From positions 558,001-622,000 of the forward strand of contig NZ_UPHU01000001.1 in assembly GCF_900566075.1 (NCBI RefSeq): a DNA stretch of 64,000 nt, in the 5' to 3' direction. Each line of letters opens with the position of its first letter. Position 1 is the stretch's first letter. The translations under genes and the position numbers were made by a program. This DNA is from Mycobacterium pseudokansasii (GTDB taxonomy: Bacteria; Actinomycetota; Actinomycetes; Mycobacteriales; Mycobacteriaceae). Below, in pieces: positions 46,268 through 55,224 of the stretch. The notes under the pieces were generated by a model. The model had not been told where the DNA came from. It made no database searches and saw nothing but the letters and a program-made list of their open reading frames with translations.

Positions 46268-47611
46268 CTACTGGCTTTGGCTCGGGTTCGGCGGCACCAC
46301 GATGATGGTCGCCCCCGGGATGGCCGCCAACGTCGCGGCCAGGTTGGCCACCACGCCGGGCGGTAAACCGGACGGCAACCCCGGGATGTTCGCGCCGGCG
46401 GCCGCCGGGATCGAGGGTGTGTTCGCCGCAGGTCTGCCGGCCGCCGCGGCCCCGCCACCCGCTGCCGGTGCGGCCGCGGCCGGGGTGGGCGAGGAGGCGC
46501 CGCCCCGGGCTGCCAGGCCGGCCAGGCTGGTCCCGGCCAAGCCCGCCGCCGCCATGCCCGTGTAGCCGCTGTCCGAACCGTCCGTCATGTACATCGGTGT
46601 GGTGCCGGGGAACATCGCAGCGACCTGGCGCACCGCCGGCGGAAGCATCCAGCTCTGCGGCACCGAGAGCCCGCCGATATTGGCCGAGTAGCCGGACAGC
46701 GCGGCGATCGGCGGCTGGGGCGGGGTGAACACCCGGCCTGGCAGGGGGACGCGGCCAGTGCTGTCGCGGCCGGGGCTGGGGACACAGGTCGATCCGTCGT
46801 CGGCACTCTCGTCGGGTTGTCTCGCACCCAGATCCTTCTCCCATTCATCGACCTCGTCGTGGCGATAGATTTCGATCAGCTGCGCCGCCTGCAGCCCCCA
46901 GCTGCCGGCTGCGACGATCACCGCCGCGGCCACCAGAAAGTCGAGTTCCCCAAGCGGTGTGGGCAGGTTCACCAAGTCGGGCAATTCCACGACTGCGGCT
47001 GCCGGCGCAGCCGCCGCCGGGGCGGCCGTGCTGGCCGCCTGAGCGGTGGTGGCGTCGGGCGCCGGTTGGATCCCGGTCGTGGTCGGGGGCGGGGCGGCAA
47101 ACGGCGGCAACTCCGACGCGGCCGCCGAGCTGCCGGCGTAGCCGTCCATGACGACAATGTCCTGAGCCCACATTTCGCTGTAATCGGCTTCACTGGCGGC
47201 GATCGCCGGCGTGTTCTGTCCGAAGATGTTCGTCCGCGCCAGCGCGACCATGGTGCTGCGGTTGGCCGCGATCTCCCCCGGGGGCACCGTCGCCGCATAC
47301 GCCGATTCGTAGGCGTTGGCCGCGGCAACGGCCTGAGCCGCGGCCTGCTCGGCCTGAGCCGCAGTGACCCGCATCCACGCCACGTAGGGCGCGGCCGCGG
47401 CCGCCATCGAGAGCGCCGACGGGCCTCGCCACTCGTCGCCGGTGAGCCCGGCTATCACCGCGGAATACGACGCGGCCGTGGCGTTCAGTTCGTTGGCCAG
47501 CCGCTCCCAGGCCGCCGCCGCGTGCAGCAGCGGAGCTGAGCCGGGACCGGCATACAGCCTTGCGGAATTGATTTCCGGCGGCAGTGCCGCGAAGTCCATT
47601 CCCATCATCAT
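46268..47611 (-). CDS. PPE9: PPE-SVP family protein (PPE9 region)
   Basis: 447 residues from the ATG at 47,611, or 443 from [12 protein letters not shown] at 47,599. PPE domain 1-180 with DEWRGPS as the WxG element; then an Ala/Pro/Thr-rich linker; a hydrophobic stretch [15 protein letters not shown]; the SVP motif GGLSVPQSW near residue 330; and an Ala/Gly/Pro-rich tail. Exported by an ESX system, presumably with a PE partner. The ATG at 47,611 overlaps the stop of a 29-codon upstream ORF (ATGA). H37Rv PPE9 is only about 180 residues, with the rest annotated as Rv0387c, so this copy seems intact. Confidence 0.93.
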   Translation of the reverse strand: MMMGMDFAALPPEINSARLYAGPGSAPLLHAAAAWERLANELNATAASYSAVIAGLTGDEWRGPSALSMAAAAAPYVAWMRVTAAQAEQAAAQAVAAANAYESAYAATVPPGEIAANRSTMVALARTNIFGQNTPAIAASEADYSEMWAQDIVVMDGYAGSSAAASELPPFAAPPPTTTGIQPAPDATTAQAASTAAPAAAAPAAAVVELPDLVNLPTPLGELDFLVAAAVIVAAGSWGLQAAQLIEIYRHDEVDEWEKDLGARQPDESADDGSTCVPSPGRDSTGRVPLPGRVFTPPQPPIAALSGYSANIGGLSVPQSWMLPPAVRQVAAMFPGTTPMYMTDGSDSGYTGMAAAGLAGTSLAGLAARGGASSPTPAAAAPAAGGGAAAAGRPAANTPSIPAAAGANIPGLPSGLPPGVVANLAATLAAIPGATIIVVPPNPSQSQ

Positions 47612-47697
47612 CGCGATGTCCCCCCCCGGCCCGCCGCCGCGGCGTGAGTCGCATCGCCGGCCGCATCCACCGGCGGCCGGGTCATCACGAAAGACAT
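47608..47697 (-). CDS. PE-like 29-codon leader ORF coupled to the PPE gene
   Basis: Begins [15 protein letters not shown], like the start of PE proteins (MSFVxxxPE), then an Ala-rich stretch, and stops after 29 residues. AAGGAGAAG (47,703-47,711) is a strong Shine-Dalgarno about 6 nt before its ATG, whereas the PPE start has only G-rich sequence. Its TGA overlaps the PPE ATG. PE genes normally precede PPE genes, so this may be a truncated PE relic kept as a translational leader. Too short to be a functional PE domain. Confidence 0.5.
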   Translation of the reverse strand: MSFVMTRPPVDAAGDATHAAAAGRGGTSR

Positions 47698-47995
47698 GAA
47701 CTTCTCCTTGACGGAAATTGCGCGGTCCGCGAAGGGCCTTCTATTCGGATGGCGCAAATGACCGCCCGCCACTCACCCGACCCACATGCTCGTAGGCGAG
47801 GCAAACACCGGGCTGTGAGCAGGGTTACACAAAAACTCGAGAAATGAGCGCAGAAGCGCCTTTCTCTTAGCGAGCCCACGGTTACGGCGGGTAATTGCGT
47901 TGCCGCGGGCCTCGCTGGTCCCGCCGCGTTCGGCACCCGCGCCAGCGCCCCTATCCTTGAGCAGCGGGACCACTACCGATGGAGAGGGTGAGCTG
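47698..47995. other. Divergent regulatory region between the PPE gene and purT
   Basis: About 298 bp between divergent transcription units. It contains the PE-like ORF's Shine-Dalgarno at its left end and GGAGAGGGTGAG, the purT ribosome-binding site, at its right end. No other gene, repeat or clear operator is seen. H37Rv carries the regulator Rv0386 in this neighbourhood; it is absent here. Confidence 0.6.
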
Positions 47996-49363
47996 GTGAC
48001 TGACGGCTTGACCGAGGGACGGGATGAGCTCACCGGTAATGACGAGCGGCCGGCGGCTGGCGACGGTCCGGCCCGGGACGACGCGACGACGGCCCTGGAT
48101 GTGTCGCCCGCCGCAACCGGCCTGCCGGCGGCGGCCGAGCCCGATGGCAGGCCGCGGGTGCTGTTGCTGGGCTCGGATGAGCTGGGCCGGGAGCTGACAG
48201 TTGCGTTACAAGGCTTTGGCGCAGAGGTGATCGCTGCCGACGAACGCCCCGATGCGCCCGCGCACCGCGTCGCCGACCAGGCGCTTGTCGTCTCAATGGC
48301 CGATGCCGACGAGCTGGCGGCGCTCTTTGCTCGGCTGCATCCGGACTTCGTGGTGACGCTCACCGACGTGGTCAGCGTCGACGCACTCGATGCTCTCCAA
48401 GCCGGCCAAGCCCGGCAGGCTCGGTCTGACGGGTGGTACACCGAGCTGGTGCCCAGCGCCCGCAGCGTCCGGCTGACCCGTGACCGGGAAGGCCTGCGCA
48501 AGCTGGCCGCCGACGAGCTCGGCCTGCCTACCGCACCGTTCTGGTTCGTCGCATCGCTTGCCGAACTCCAGGCGGTGGCCGCTCACGCCGGCTACCCGTT
48601 GATGGTCAAACCCGTCGCCAAGGTAAGCGGTCGGGAGCGGTCGGTGGTCCGCGGGCCCGACGAGATCGAGCGTGCCTGGCATCTCGCAGCCGGAGGTGAG
48701 CTCGCGGGCGCACCTCCCAGGGTGTGGGCCGAGAGGGTGGTCGATATCGAGGTTCTGGTCACCCTGATCGTGGTGTGCAGCGACGGGCCGGCGGGACCGG
48801 AAATCACCTTTTGTGCGCCGGTCGGCTATCGCGGCGCAGACGACCGGGGTGACGGGGACCTGGAATCCTGGCAACCGCAGCAGCTGAGTACCGCCGCGCA
48901 CGACGCGGCCAGGTCGATAGCCGCCCGCATCGTGAAGGCACTCGGCGGACGGGGTGTCTTCAGCGTCGAATTGATGGTCAACGGCGACGAGGTGTACTTC
49001 GCCGACGTCACCGCGTGGCCGGGCGACAGCGCCTGGGTCACCCTGTGCAGCCAGCGGCTTTCCGCCTTCGAGTTGCAGGCCCGGGCGGTTATGGGCCTTG
49101 GGGTGGACACGTTGATGGTGTCGCCGGGCGCCGCTCGGGTGGTCGGCCCGGGCCGGGCGGCGGCGGGTGTGGCGCCCAGTGCCGAGACGCTGACGGCCGC
49201 GCTGAGCGTCCCGGAAAGCGATGTCCGGGTGTTTACGAGTGCGCGCGCCGCCGCAGCGCGCAGGCTTGGCGTGGCGCTGGCGACCGCGCCCGACGTGGGG
49301 ACCGCGCGCGGCCGCGCCCGAGACGTCGCCGACCGGCTCAGTATGCGAGACTCGGGCAGGTGA
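47996..49363 (+). CDS. purT: Formate-dependent phosphoribosylglycinamide formyltransferase
   Basis: ATP-grasp enzyme adding formate to GAR in purine synthesis. 455 residues from the GTG at 47,996, which follows GGAGAGGGTGAG. The first 50 residues are an acidic extension beyond the M. tuberculosis length, so a later start is possible. The PreATP-grasp domain has VLLLGSDELGRELTVAL, the ATP-grasp domain LMVKPVAKVSGRERSVV and VFSVELMVNGDEVYFADVTAWPGDS. Its stop overlaps the next GTG. Forms an operon with the rhodanese and metZ. Confidence 0.93.
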   Translation: MTDGLTEGRDELTGNDERPAAGDGPARDDATTALDVSPAATGLPAAAEPDGRPRVLLLGSDELGRELTVALQGFGAEVIAADERPDAPAHRVADQALVVSMADADELAALFARLHPDFVVTLTDVVSVDALDALQAGQARQARSDGWYTELVPSARSVRLTRDREGLRKLAADELGLPTAPFWFVASLAELQAVAAHAGYPLMVKPVAKVSGRERSVVRGPDEIERAWHLAAGGELAGAPPRVWAERVVDIEVLVTLIVVCSDGPAGPEITFCAPVGYRGADDRGDGDLESWQPQQLSTAAHDAARSIAARIVKALGGRGVFSVELMVNGDEVYFADVTAWPGDSAWVTLCSQRLSAFELQARAVMGLGVDTLMVSPGAARVVGPGRAAAGVAPSAETLTAALSVPESDVRVFTSARAAAARRLGVALATAPDVGTARGRARDVADRLSMRDSGR

Positions 49364-49782
49364 GCTACGCGGGAGATCTAACGCCGTTCGAAGCATGGAC
49401 CATGCTCAGCGACAACCCTGAGGCTGTGTTGGTGGACGTGCGGACCGCCGCCGAGTGGCATTTCGTCGGTGTACCGGACTTGTCCAGCCTGGGCCGCGAC
49501 GTCGTCTACATCGAGTGGAACACCGTCGACGGAGCGCGCAACCCGAACTTCGTCGCCGCACTGCAGGACGCCATCGCGCCCGCGGAAGGTCCGGGCGAGC
49601 GGCCGGTCGTTTTCCTGTGCCGCTCCGGTCATCGCTCCATCGGCGCTGCCGAAGCCGCAACCGGCGCCGGGATCACGCCGGCCTACAACGTGTTGGACGG
49701 CTTCGAAGGGCACCTCGACGCCGAGGGTCATCGTGGTGTGGTCGGTTGGCGGGCAATCGGATTGCCGTGGAGGCAGGGGTGA
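49360..49782 (+). CDS. Rhodanese-domain sulfurtransferase (Rv0390 homologue)
   Basis: 140 residues, single rhodanese domain. The persulfide-forming Cys is in the loop LCRSGHRSIGAAEAA, and the N-terminal segment VLVDVRTAAEWHFVGVPDL is typical. The GTG at 49,360 overlaps the purT stop. metZ (sulfide to homocysteine) follows after about 20 bp, so a role in supplying or handling reduced sulfur for methionine synthesis is a reasonable inference. Confidence 0.95.
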   Translation: MSYAGDLTPFEAWTMLSDNPEAVLVDVRTAAEWHFVGVPDLSSLGRDVVYIEWNTVDGARNPNFVAALQDAIAPAEGPGERPVVFLCRSGHRSIGAAEAATGAGITPAYNVLDGFEGHLDAEGHRGVVGWRAIGLPWRQG

Positions 49783-49803
49783 TCCGGTGACGGGGTGGCG
49801 GCG

Positions 49804-51033
49804 ATGACCGGCGCGCGTTCGGTCCGCACGCCCAAGCCGCTGCCCGACGGTGTCAGCCAGGCCACCATCGGAGTGCGCGGCGGGCTGTTGCGCTCGGGGT
49901 TCGACGAGACCGCCGAGGCGATGTATCTGACGTCCGGCTATGTCTACGAGTCGGCGGCGACGGCCGAGCAGTCGTTTGCCGGCGAGCTGGACCACTTCGT
50001 GTACTCGCGCTACGGCAACCCGACCGTATCGATGTTCGAGGAGCGGCTGCGACTGATCGAGGGAGCGCCGGCGGCATTCGCCACCGCCAGCGGCATGGCG
50101 GCGGTGTTCACCTCGCTGGGCGCGCTGCTGGCGGCCGGGGATCGGTTGGTGGCCGCGCGCAGCCTGTTCGGATCGTGCTTTGTGGTGTGCAACGAGATCC
50201 TGCCGCGCTGGGGAGTGCAGACGGTTTTCGTCGACGGCGACGACCTTTCGCAATGGGAGCAGGCGCTGGCCGACCCCTCCAAGCCCACCCGAGCGGTGTT
50301 CTTCGAGACGCCGGCGAATCCCATGCAGTCGCTGGTGGACATCGCCGCGGTGACTGAGCTGGCACATGCCGCCGGTGCAAAAGTCGTGCTGGACAACGTT
50401 TTTGCCACGCCATTGCTGCAGCAGGGCTTTCCGCTCGGGGTTGACGTGGTGGTGTACTCGGGCACCAAGCACATCGACGGCCAAGGCCGGGTGCTCGGCG
50501 GCGCCATCCTTGGTGACAAGGAGTACATCGACGGCCCGGTGCAGAAACTGATGCGCCACACCGGACCGGCGATGAGCGCCTTCAATGCCTGGGTGCTGCT
50601 GAAAGGCCTTGAGACACTCGCGGTTCGGGTCGAGCACAGCAATTCCTCGGCGCTGCGGATCGCCGCGTTCCTGGAAGCCCATCCCGCGGTGAGTTGGGTG
50701 CGCTACCCGTTTTTGCCGTCACATCCGCAATACAACCTGGCCAAGCGGCAAATGTCCGGCGGCGGAACCGTCGTCACCTTCGCGCTGGACGCTCCGGAGA
50801 GTGCGGCCAAGCAACGGGCGTTCGAGGTGCTCGACAAGCTTGCGCTGATCGATATCTCCAACAACCTCGGGGACGCGAAATCGCTTGTCACGCATCCGGC
50901 TACCACGACGCACCGGGCCATGGGCCCGGAGGGCCGCGCCGCGATCGGCCTGGGTGACGACGTGGTCCGCATCTCGGTCGGGCTGGAAGGCACCGACGAC
51001 CTGATCGCCGATCTGGACCGGGCGTTGAGCTAG
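49804..51033 (+). CDS. metZ: O-succinylhomoserine sulfhydrylase
   Basis: PLP enzyme making homocysteine from O-succinylhomoserine and sulfide (direct sulfhydrylation route to methionine). 409 residues from the ATG at 49,804; a GTG three codons upstream is possible. The PLP lysine is K222 in YSGTKHIDGQG; RYGNPT and ASGMAA bind the cofactor phosphate. Cys/Met-metabolism family hallmarks are complete. Last gene of the purT-rhodanese-metZ unit; repeat element B follows. Confidence 0.97.
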   Translation: MTGARSVRTPKPLPDGVSQATIGVRGGLLRSGFDETAEAMYLTSGYVYESAATAEQSFAGELDHFVYSRYGNPTVSMFEERLRLIEGAPAAFATASGMAAVFTSLGALLAAGDRLVAARSLFGSCFVVCNEILPRWGVQTVFVDGDDLSQWEQALADPSKPTRAVFFETPANPMQSLVDIAAVTELAHAAGAKVVLDNVFATPLLQQGFPLGVDVVVYSGTKHIDGQGRVLGGAILGDKEYIDGPVQKLMRHTGPAMSAFNAWVLLKGLETLAVRVEHSNSSALRIAAFLEAHPAVSWVRYPFLPSHPQYNLAKRQMSGGGTVVTFALDAPESAAKQRAFEVLDKLALIDISNNLGDAKSLVTHPATTTHRAMGPEGRAAIGLGDDVVRISVGLEGTDDLIADLDRALS

Positions 51034-51133
51034 TCGGCGTCTGTAGTGCCCGGCTCTCGCGCTCCAAATATCTTGGGCGCGTTAGGTTGTCGCGGTGAGT
51101 GTTGGCGGACGCGGTTGGGTGGGTATGTCAATC

Positions 51134-51235
51134 AGGGCGTCGAGTGTGCCGCCAGGGCGTCGAGTGTGCCGCCAGGGCGGCCCGCGGCGCTTTTCCCGCC
51201 CTACATACACACTCAAAGCCGTCACCGCACACTCG
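51134..51235. repeat. Palindromic 20-bp-period repeat element B
   Basis: CGAGTGTGC starts at 51,141 and 51,161 in two tandem 20-bp units. Inverted units CACACTCAA (51,208-51,216) and CACACTCG (51,228-51,235) follow, also 20 bp apart. Layout and right-arm sequence (CACACTCAAAGCCG) match element A at 25,926. It lies in the 388-bp gap between convergent metZ and ndhA; the rest of that gap holds no recognisable gene. Confidence 0.85.
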
Positions 51236-51421
51236 ATGCGGCAGCATCACAGCCGACCGGTTGAGCACGTAAGTCATCCCCGGAAATCCGCCACCACAAG
51301 AGGTTTGAGCGAAGATACGGGCGGGCAGACCGCGCACCGGCTTCTCGGCGACTGCGGTGGCGCAGGTAACGTCCGCCGGCTACGGGACGCCGGCGCGGCG
51401 ACCAGCGTCCTGGACGGCAAC

Positions 51422-52837
51422 CTAACCGACCGCTCGCTGTTCGGCCCTTTCGGCCTGTTCGGCAGCGGCCAGGGCGCCTTCTTCGGCCCGCGCCTGGACA
51501 TAGCGCATCGCCAGCCTGGCGTAGACCATCTGGCTGGTGATGGCCATCTGCCCGCGTGTGCGGCCCAGGAAGGCCAGCCCCCAGGAGAACGCGGCGGCAA
51601 TGCGATTGCGGTGGCCCACCAGGTACAGCAGATGCAGCAGCAGCCACGCCAGCCAGGCGAAGAATCCGGCGAACTCCACCTTGCCGATCTTGGTGACGGC
51701 GCTGAAATGGGAGATGAGGGCCATGCTGCCCTTGTTGAAATAGTGGAACGGCTTGCGGTTGGCCGGGTCGTCATGGCCTTTCACCGCGTGCTTGATGATC
51801 GTGGTGGCATAGCGTGCCCCCTGGATGGCGCCCTGGGCCATCCCGGGTACACCGGGCACCGACATCAAATCACCGACCACGAAGACGTACGGGTGTCCTT
51901 TGACGGTGAGGTCGGGTTCCACGATTACCCGTCCGGCGCGATCGGTTTCGGTTCCCCCGGACTGTTCGGCCACCATCTTGCCCAGCGGGCTGGCCTGTAC
52001 GCCGGCCGCCCACACCTTGCACGCGCAGTCGATGCGGCGCTCGGTGCCGTCTTTGTCCCTGACCGTGATGCCCTTGTAATCCACGGCGGTCACCATCGCG
52101 TTGAGCTGGACTTCGACGTCCATCTTCTCGAGCTTTCGTTGCGCCTTGAGACCCAACTTCGGGCCCATCGGCGGCAGTACCGCGGGCGCGGCGTCGAGCA
52201 GGATCACCCGGCACTCGCTGGGCGTAATGGTTCGAAATGCCCCGGCGAGGGTGCGCTCGGCGAGTTGGACAATCTCCCCGGCGAGCTCCACGCCCGTGGG
52301 ACCGGCCCCGACCACGACGAAAGTCAGCCGGCGTTCGCGCTCGGCATGGTCGGTGGCGACTTCGGCGGCCTCGAACGCTCCCAGGATCCGCCCACGCAGC
52401 TCCAGGGCATCGTCAATGGTCTTCATGCCGGGCGCGAAGATGGCGAAATCGTCGTTGCCGAAATAGGACTGCTGCGCACCGGCTGCCACGATGAGACTGT
52501 CAAACGGCGTGACCGTCTCCATGTCCATCAATTTCGACGTGACCGTCTTTGCGTTCAGGTCCATGCCGATGATTTCACCCAGCAACACCCGCACGTTCTT
52601 TTGGTTGCGCAAGATCAGCCTGGTGGTCGGGGCGATGTCACCCTCGGACAAAATTCCGGTGGCCACTTGGTACAGCAGCGGCTGGAACAAGTGGGTGGTC
52701 GTCTTGGAGATGAGGGTGACGTCGACGTCGGCTCGCTTGAGCGCCTTGGCCGCGGTCAGCCCGCCAAAACCGCTGCCGATGATGACGACGTGATGGCGCC
52801 TGCCGACGGACGAGCCTTCGCTGGGTGGGGGCGTCAT
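51422..52837 (-). CDS. ndhA: Type II NADH:quinone oxidoreductase NdhA
   Basis: Non-proton-pumping NADH dehydrogenase feeding menaquinone, a peripheral membrane protein. 471 residues. The FAD Rossmann motif is IIGSGFGGLTAAKAL, the NADH motif VVVGAGPTGVELAGEI, and VFVVGDLM binds FAD near the C-terminal half. AAGAQQSYFG is a typical NDH-2 loop. The C-terminal helices (GFFAWLAWLLLHLLYLVGHRN) anchor it to the membrane. A sensible GGAGGACC precedes the ATG. Mycobacteria usually have ndh elsewhere as well. Confidence 0.97.
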   Translation of the reverse strand: MTPPPSEGSSVGRRHHVVIIGSGFGGLTAAKALKRADVDVTLISKTTTHLFQPLLYQVATGILSEGDIAPTTRLILRNQKNVRVLLGEIIGMDLNAKTVTSKLMDMETVTPFDSLIVAAGAQQSYFGNDDFAIFAPGMKTIDDALELRGRILGAFEAAEVATDHAERERRLTFVVVGAGPTGVELAGEIVQLAERTLAGAFRTITPSECRVILLDAAPAVLPPMGPKLGLKAQRKLEKMDVEVQLNAMVTAVDYKGITVRDKDGTERRIDCACKVWAAGVQASPLGKMVAEQSGGTETDRAGRVIVEPDLTVKGHPYVFVVGDLMSVPGVPGMAQGAIQGARYATTIIKHAVKGHDDPANRKPFHYFNKGSMALISHFSAVTKIGKVEFAGFFAWLAWLLLHLLYLVGHRNRIAAAFSWGLAFLGRTRGQMAITSQMVYARLAMRYVQARAEEGALAAAEQAERAEQRAVG

Positions 52838-53094
52838 GGTCCTCCTTCAGTTTTCGTCATTCGCTGCGACAGTCTCAGGGTCACTGCGGCGCATGTATAC
52901 CGTACGACTTCGCCCGGGCTGACGTCGATTGTTTCCGGGCCCCACCGTGCGCCGAGCATCATCTGCGTCTGCTTTCCGGTCGTGTTCGGAAGCAAACCTA
53001 TTGCCGGCCAGTCTCGTTCGTTTGGTGGCGCTATCGGATGGGTGCGGTCGCGATGAAGTGCGGTGCCTTTCCGCGGAGCGGCACAACGGTTGCA

Positions 53095-53114
53095 ATATAC
53101 GGGTGGGGGTATAT
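53095..53114 (+). promoter_or_regulatory. Copper-box-like palindrome upstream of the lpqS-like gene
   Basis: ATATAC-N8-GTATAT with a GGGTGGGG core. The arrangement of GGGTA-type half sites resembles CsoR/RicR operators in mycobacteria, and lpqS is a RicR-regulated gene in M. tuberculosis. It sits 9 bp before the GTG of the lpqS-like frame. Motif match is approximate. Confidence 0.5.
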
Positions 53115-53123
53115 GGTGCCGCC

Positions 53124-53545
53124 GTGGCCCTCCGGCAGGCGGGCACTGTCTCGAGGCTGCTTGGGCGATCTGCGCTCATCGCGGCTCTGGCCGCGTTGCT
53201 GCTCGGGGTGGCAGGCGGTCATTGCGGGTTGCCGCGATGGGAATTTTCCCCGGCCCACCTATCACAGTCGCGCCTCGCGACGCCGACCATCAGTTGGTGA
53301 TCAACGGGAAGCACGCGCAGCGTTCCGACGCTGCGGCATCGCTGTGTCCCGGCAAGCTGGCGACGGCCATACTGCCGCAGTCGGTCACGCCGGCCCTGGG
53401 TGTCGTCGCCATGCTCGCGGTGGTCGGTCTCGTTGGTCTGTTCGTTGACCCGGTGGCGTTCGGTGGGCGCAGTCCGCCTGCCACGCCACATTGGGCCATC
53501 TCCGGTCGGGTGCTCTTGACCCGGCTCTGGGTAGCGCGTCGCTGA
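53124..53545 (+). pseudogene. lpqS: LpqS-like copper-responsive secreted protein, frameshifted
   Basis: Two frames together make one LpqS-like protein. The first (GTG at 53,124, stop at 53,300) encodes a signal-type segment SALIAALAALLLGVAGGHCG. The second (to the stop at 53,545) encodes ADHQLVINGKHA, CPGKLATAILPQSVTPALG and the ending LLTRLWVARR, all close to LpqS (Rv0847) as I remember it. A one-base shift near 53,265-53,290 separates them, so the gene looks broken unless the read is in error. The upstream palindrome supports copper control. Function of LpqS itself is unclear; it belongs to the RicR regulon. Confidence 0.6.
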
Positions 53546-53730
53546 CCGGTCAAGCGGCCGCGCGCCGTTTTCGGCTCGCCTGAAAACCGACAATCGGTAT
53601 GTCTTCGGCGGTCGTCTTCGTTGTGATCGGCATTTCCGCCGTCGCCTCAGGCGTCAAAGCGGCTGTGCAGCGCCGCATCTGACGTTGAGCGCAGTGTGCG
53701 TAGAGCTAATTCAGTTGAAGGTCAAGCGAA

Positions 53731-54467
53731 ATGGATTTTGGTGCATTGGCACCCGAAGCCACTTCGGCGAAAATGTATACCGGCCCTGGCGCCGGGTCGC
53801 TGCTGGGCGCGGCGGCAGCGTGGGAAGCAGTAGCCGACGAGCTGTACTGCGCGGCGGATTCGTGCGCCGCGACCATCTCGGCCGTCACCGGCCACACCTG
53901 GATAGGCCAGGCAGCGGTGGCGATCTCGCCCAGCCGGTAACGGCGTCGGCTTCGGGGTGGAACTTCGCGGAATGCCTGAGCCTGCTGACCTCGTTGACTT
54001 CGCCCGCCAGCGCGGCTGCCTCGACGATGAGTTCGACGATGTCGGCAATGTCCTCGGTGAGCTCGGTGGCAAAGCTTCTCAGCTCGTCCACCACCGCGGT
54101 GGCCAGCGATGCCGCAACGCTGGGCTCGGCGCTGTCCGGTGTCGGAGCGGTGGCGCCGGCGGCAGGGCTTTTCACGGCGGGGACCGCATCGGCCGTCGCG
54201 GCCGAGGTGGGCAAGGCCGCGTCGCTGGGACCGTTGTCGGTGCCGTCGAGTTGGGCCTCGACCGCAATGACGGTCAGCCCCGCGGCCGCGCCGTGGAGCG
54301 GCGCCGCCGGTGTTGTGGCCGCCCAGTCAGGTGCGAGCGGAAACCTGTTGGGCGGGTTGCCGATTGCCGGAATGCCCAGCCGCGGTGGTGCGAGCGGCCT
54401 GAACGGCACGACGCCACGGCCCGGGGCGCCCCCCACGGTGATGCCGCGCCCGCTGTTCGGCGGATGA
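53731..54467 (+). pseudogene. PPE-SVP family pseudogene (internal deletion and frameshift)
   Basis: The N-terminal piece 53,731-53,940 starts MDFGALAPEATSAKMYTGPG and keeps the PPE domain to HTWIGQAA (about 65 residues), then stops. A different frame from about 53,940 to the stop at 54,467 encodes a PPE-SVP C-terminus with MSAMSSVSSVAK and GPLSVPSSWA, ending MPRPLFGG. Roughly 100 or more residues of the PPE domain between them are missing, so deletion plus frameshift has killed the gene. GAAGGTCAAGCGA precedes the start. Confidence 0.82.
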
Positions 54468-54514
54468 GCCCGCCGGGTCCCGTGCGTCGCGACGGACCGG
54501 GCGACGGGGCCGGC

Positions 54515-55141
54515 TCACGGCCAGCCGCTGGCGTTAGTGGCGTACCTGGCGTTGAGCCCGGTGCAGAAATCTGCGGCCGTGCCGGCGAGCAAGATGTAGT
54601 AGACCTCGGTGCGACGCAGATCGCCGTCGGTCGGGGTGGTCCAGCCGTTGTTGCACATGGCGCTTTCGCCGCCCGCGGTGGACCGGCGCCAATTGGTCTT
54701 GACGCAGCTGACCAATGCGTCGACGTTCGCAGTGGCGCTCTTGGCCGCGACCAGCATCGCGCCTCCCCACAGCCCGTCCGCACGCCGGTAGGCGCGGGCC
54801 CCGAACGGGGGACCCGACCCCGCACCGTTGCCCTGGCAGGCCAACGCACGGTGCAGCAGCACGAAGGGCGCAGCCAGCTGCGGGTCGGTCACCGAGGCGG
54901 CCGCGATGATGAATTGAGCCGCGTCCGAGCCGTCGACCTCCTGGACATTCGGGTTGTTGAGGCCGGTCAGTTGCTGGGAAAGGCCCGGCGCCGCGCCGGG
55001 GCCGGCGATCATCGGACCGCTGCCGGTGGAGGTCATCGGCGGCAGCGTAACGGTGGGCTCGGCGACTGCCTTGGGGGCCACTGTCAGAGCGCCCAGTGAC
55101 AGCCCGCACACAGCCACGGCGACGACGATCCGGTGTGACAT
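54515..55141 (-). CDS. Secreted protein of unknown function (Rv0398c homologue)
   Basis: 208 residues. Signal peptide MSHRIVVAVAVCGLSLGALT with an AVA-type cleavage site before EPTVTLPPM. The mature protein is about 180 residues with four Cys (CQG, SCVKT, MCNNGW, FCTG), likely disulfide-bonded in the cell envelope. No catalytic motif seen. The ATG at 55,141 is the natural start because the in-frame sequence upstream is antisense to fadE7 DNA. Convergent with the PPE pseudogene; 83 bp downstream of fadE7 on the same strand. H37Rv lpqK, which sits between them, is absent. Confidence 0.92.
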   Translation of the reverse strand: MSHRIVVAVAVCGLSLGALTVAPKAVAEPTVTLPPMTSTGSGPMIAGPGAAPGLSQQLTGLNNPNVQEVDGSDAAQFIIAAASVTDPQLAAPFVLLHRALACQGNGAGSGPPFGARAYRRADGLWGGAMLVAAKSATANVDALVSCVKTNWRRSTAGGESAMCNNGWTTPTDGDLRRTEVYYILLAGTAADFCTGLNARYATNASGWP

Positions 55142-55224
55142 ACGCCCATCATCTACTGTCCTGGCGTCACGGGTGGGGCGGATTCGAATAGAACGTGCCG
55201 GCTGAACCATCGGCCCGGGCTGGC

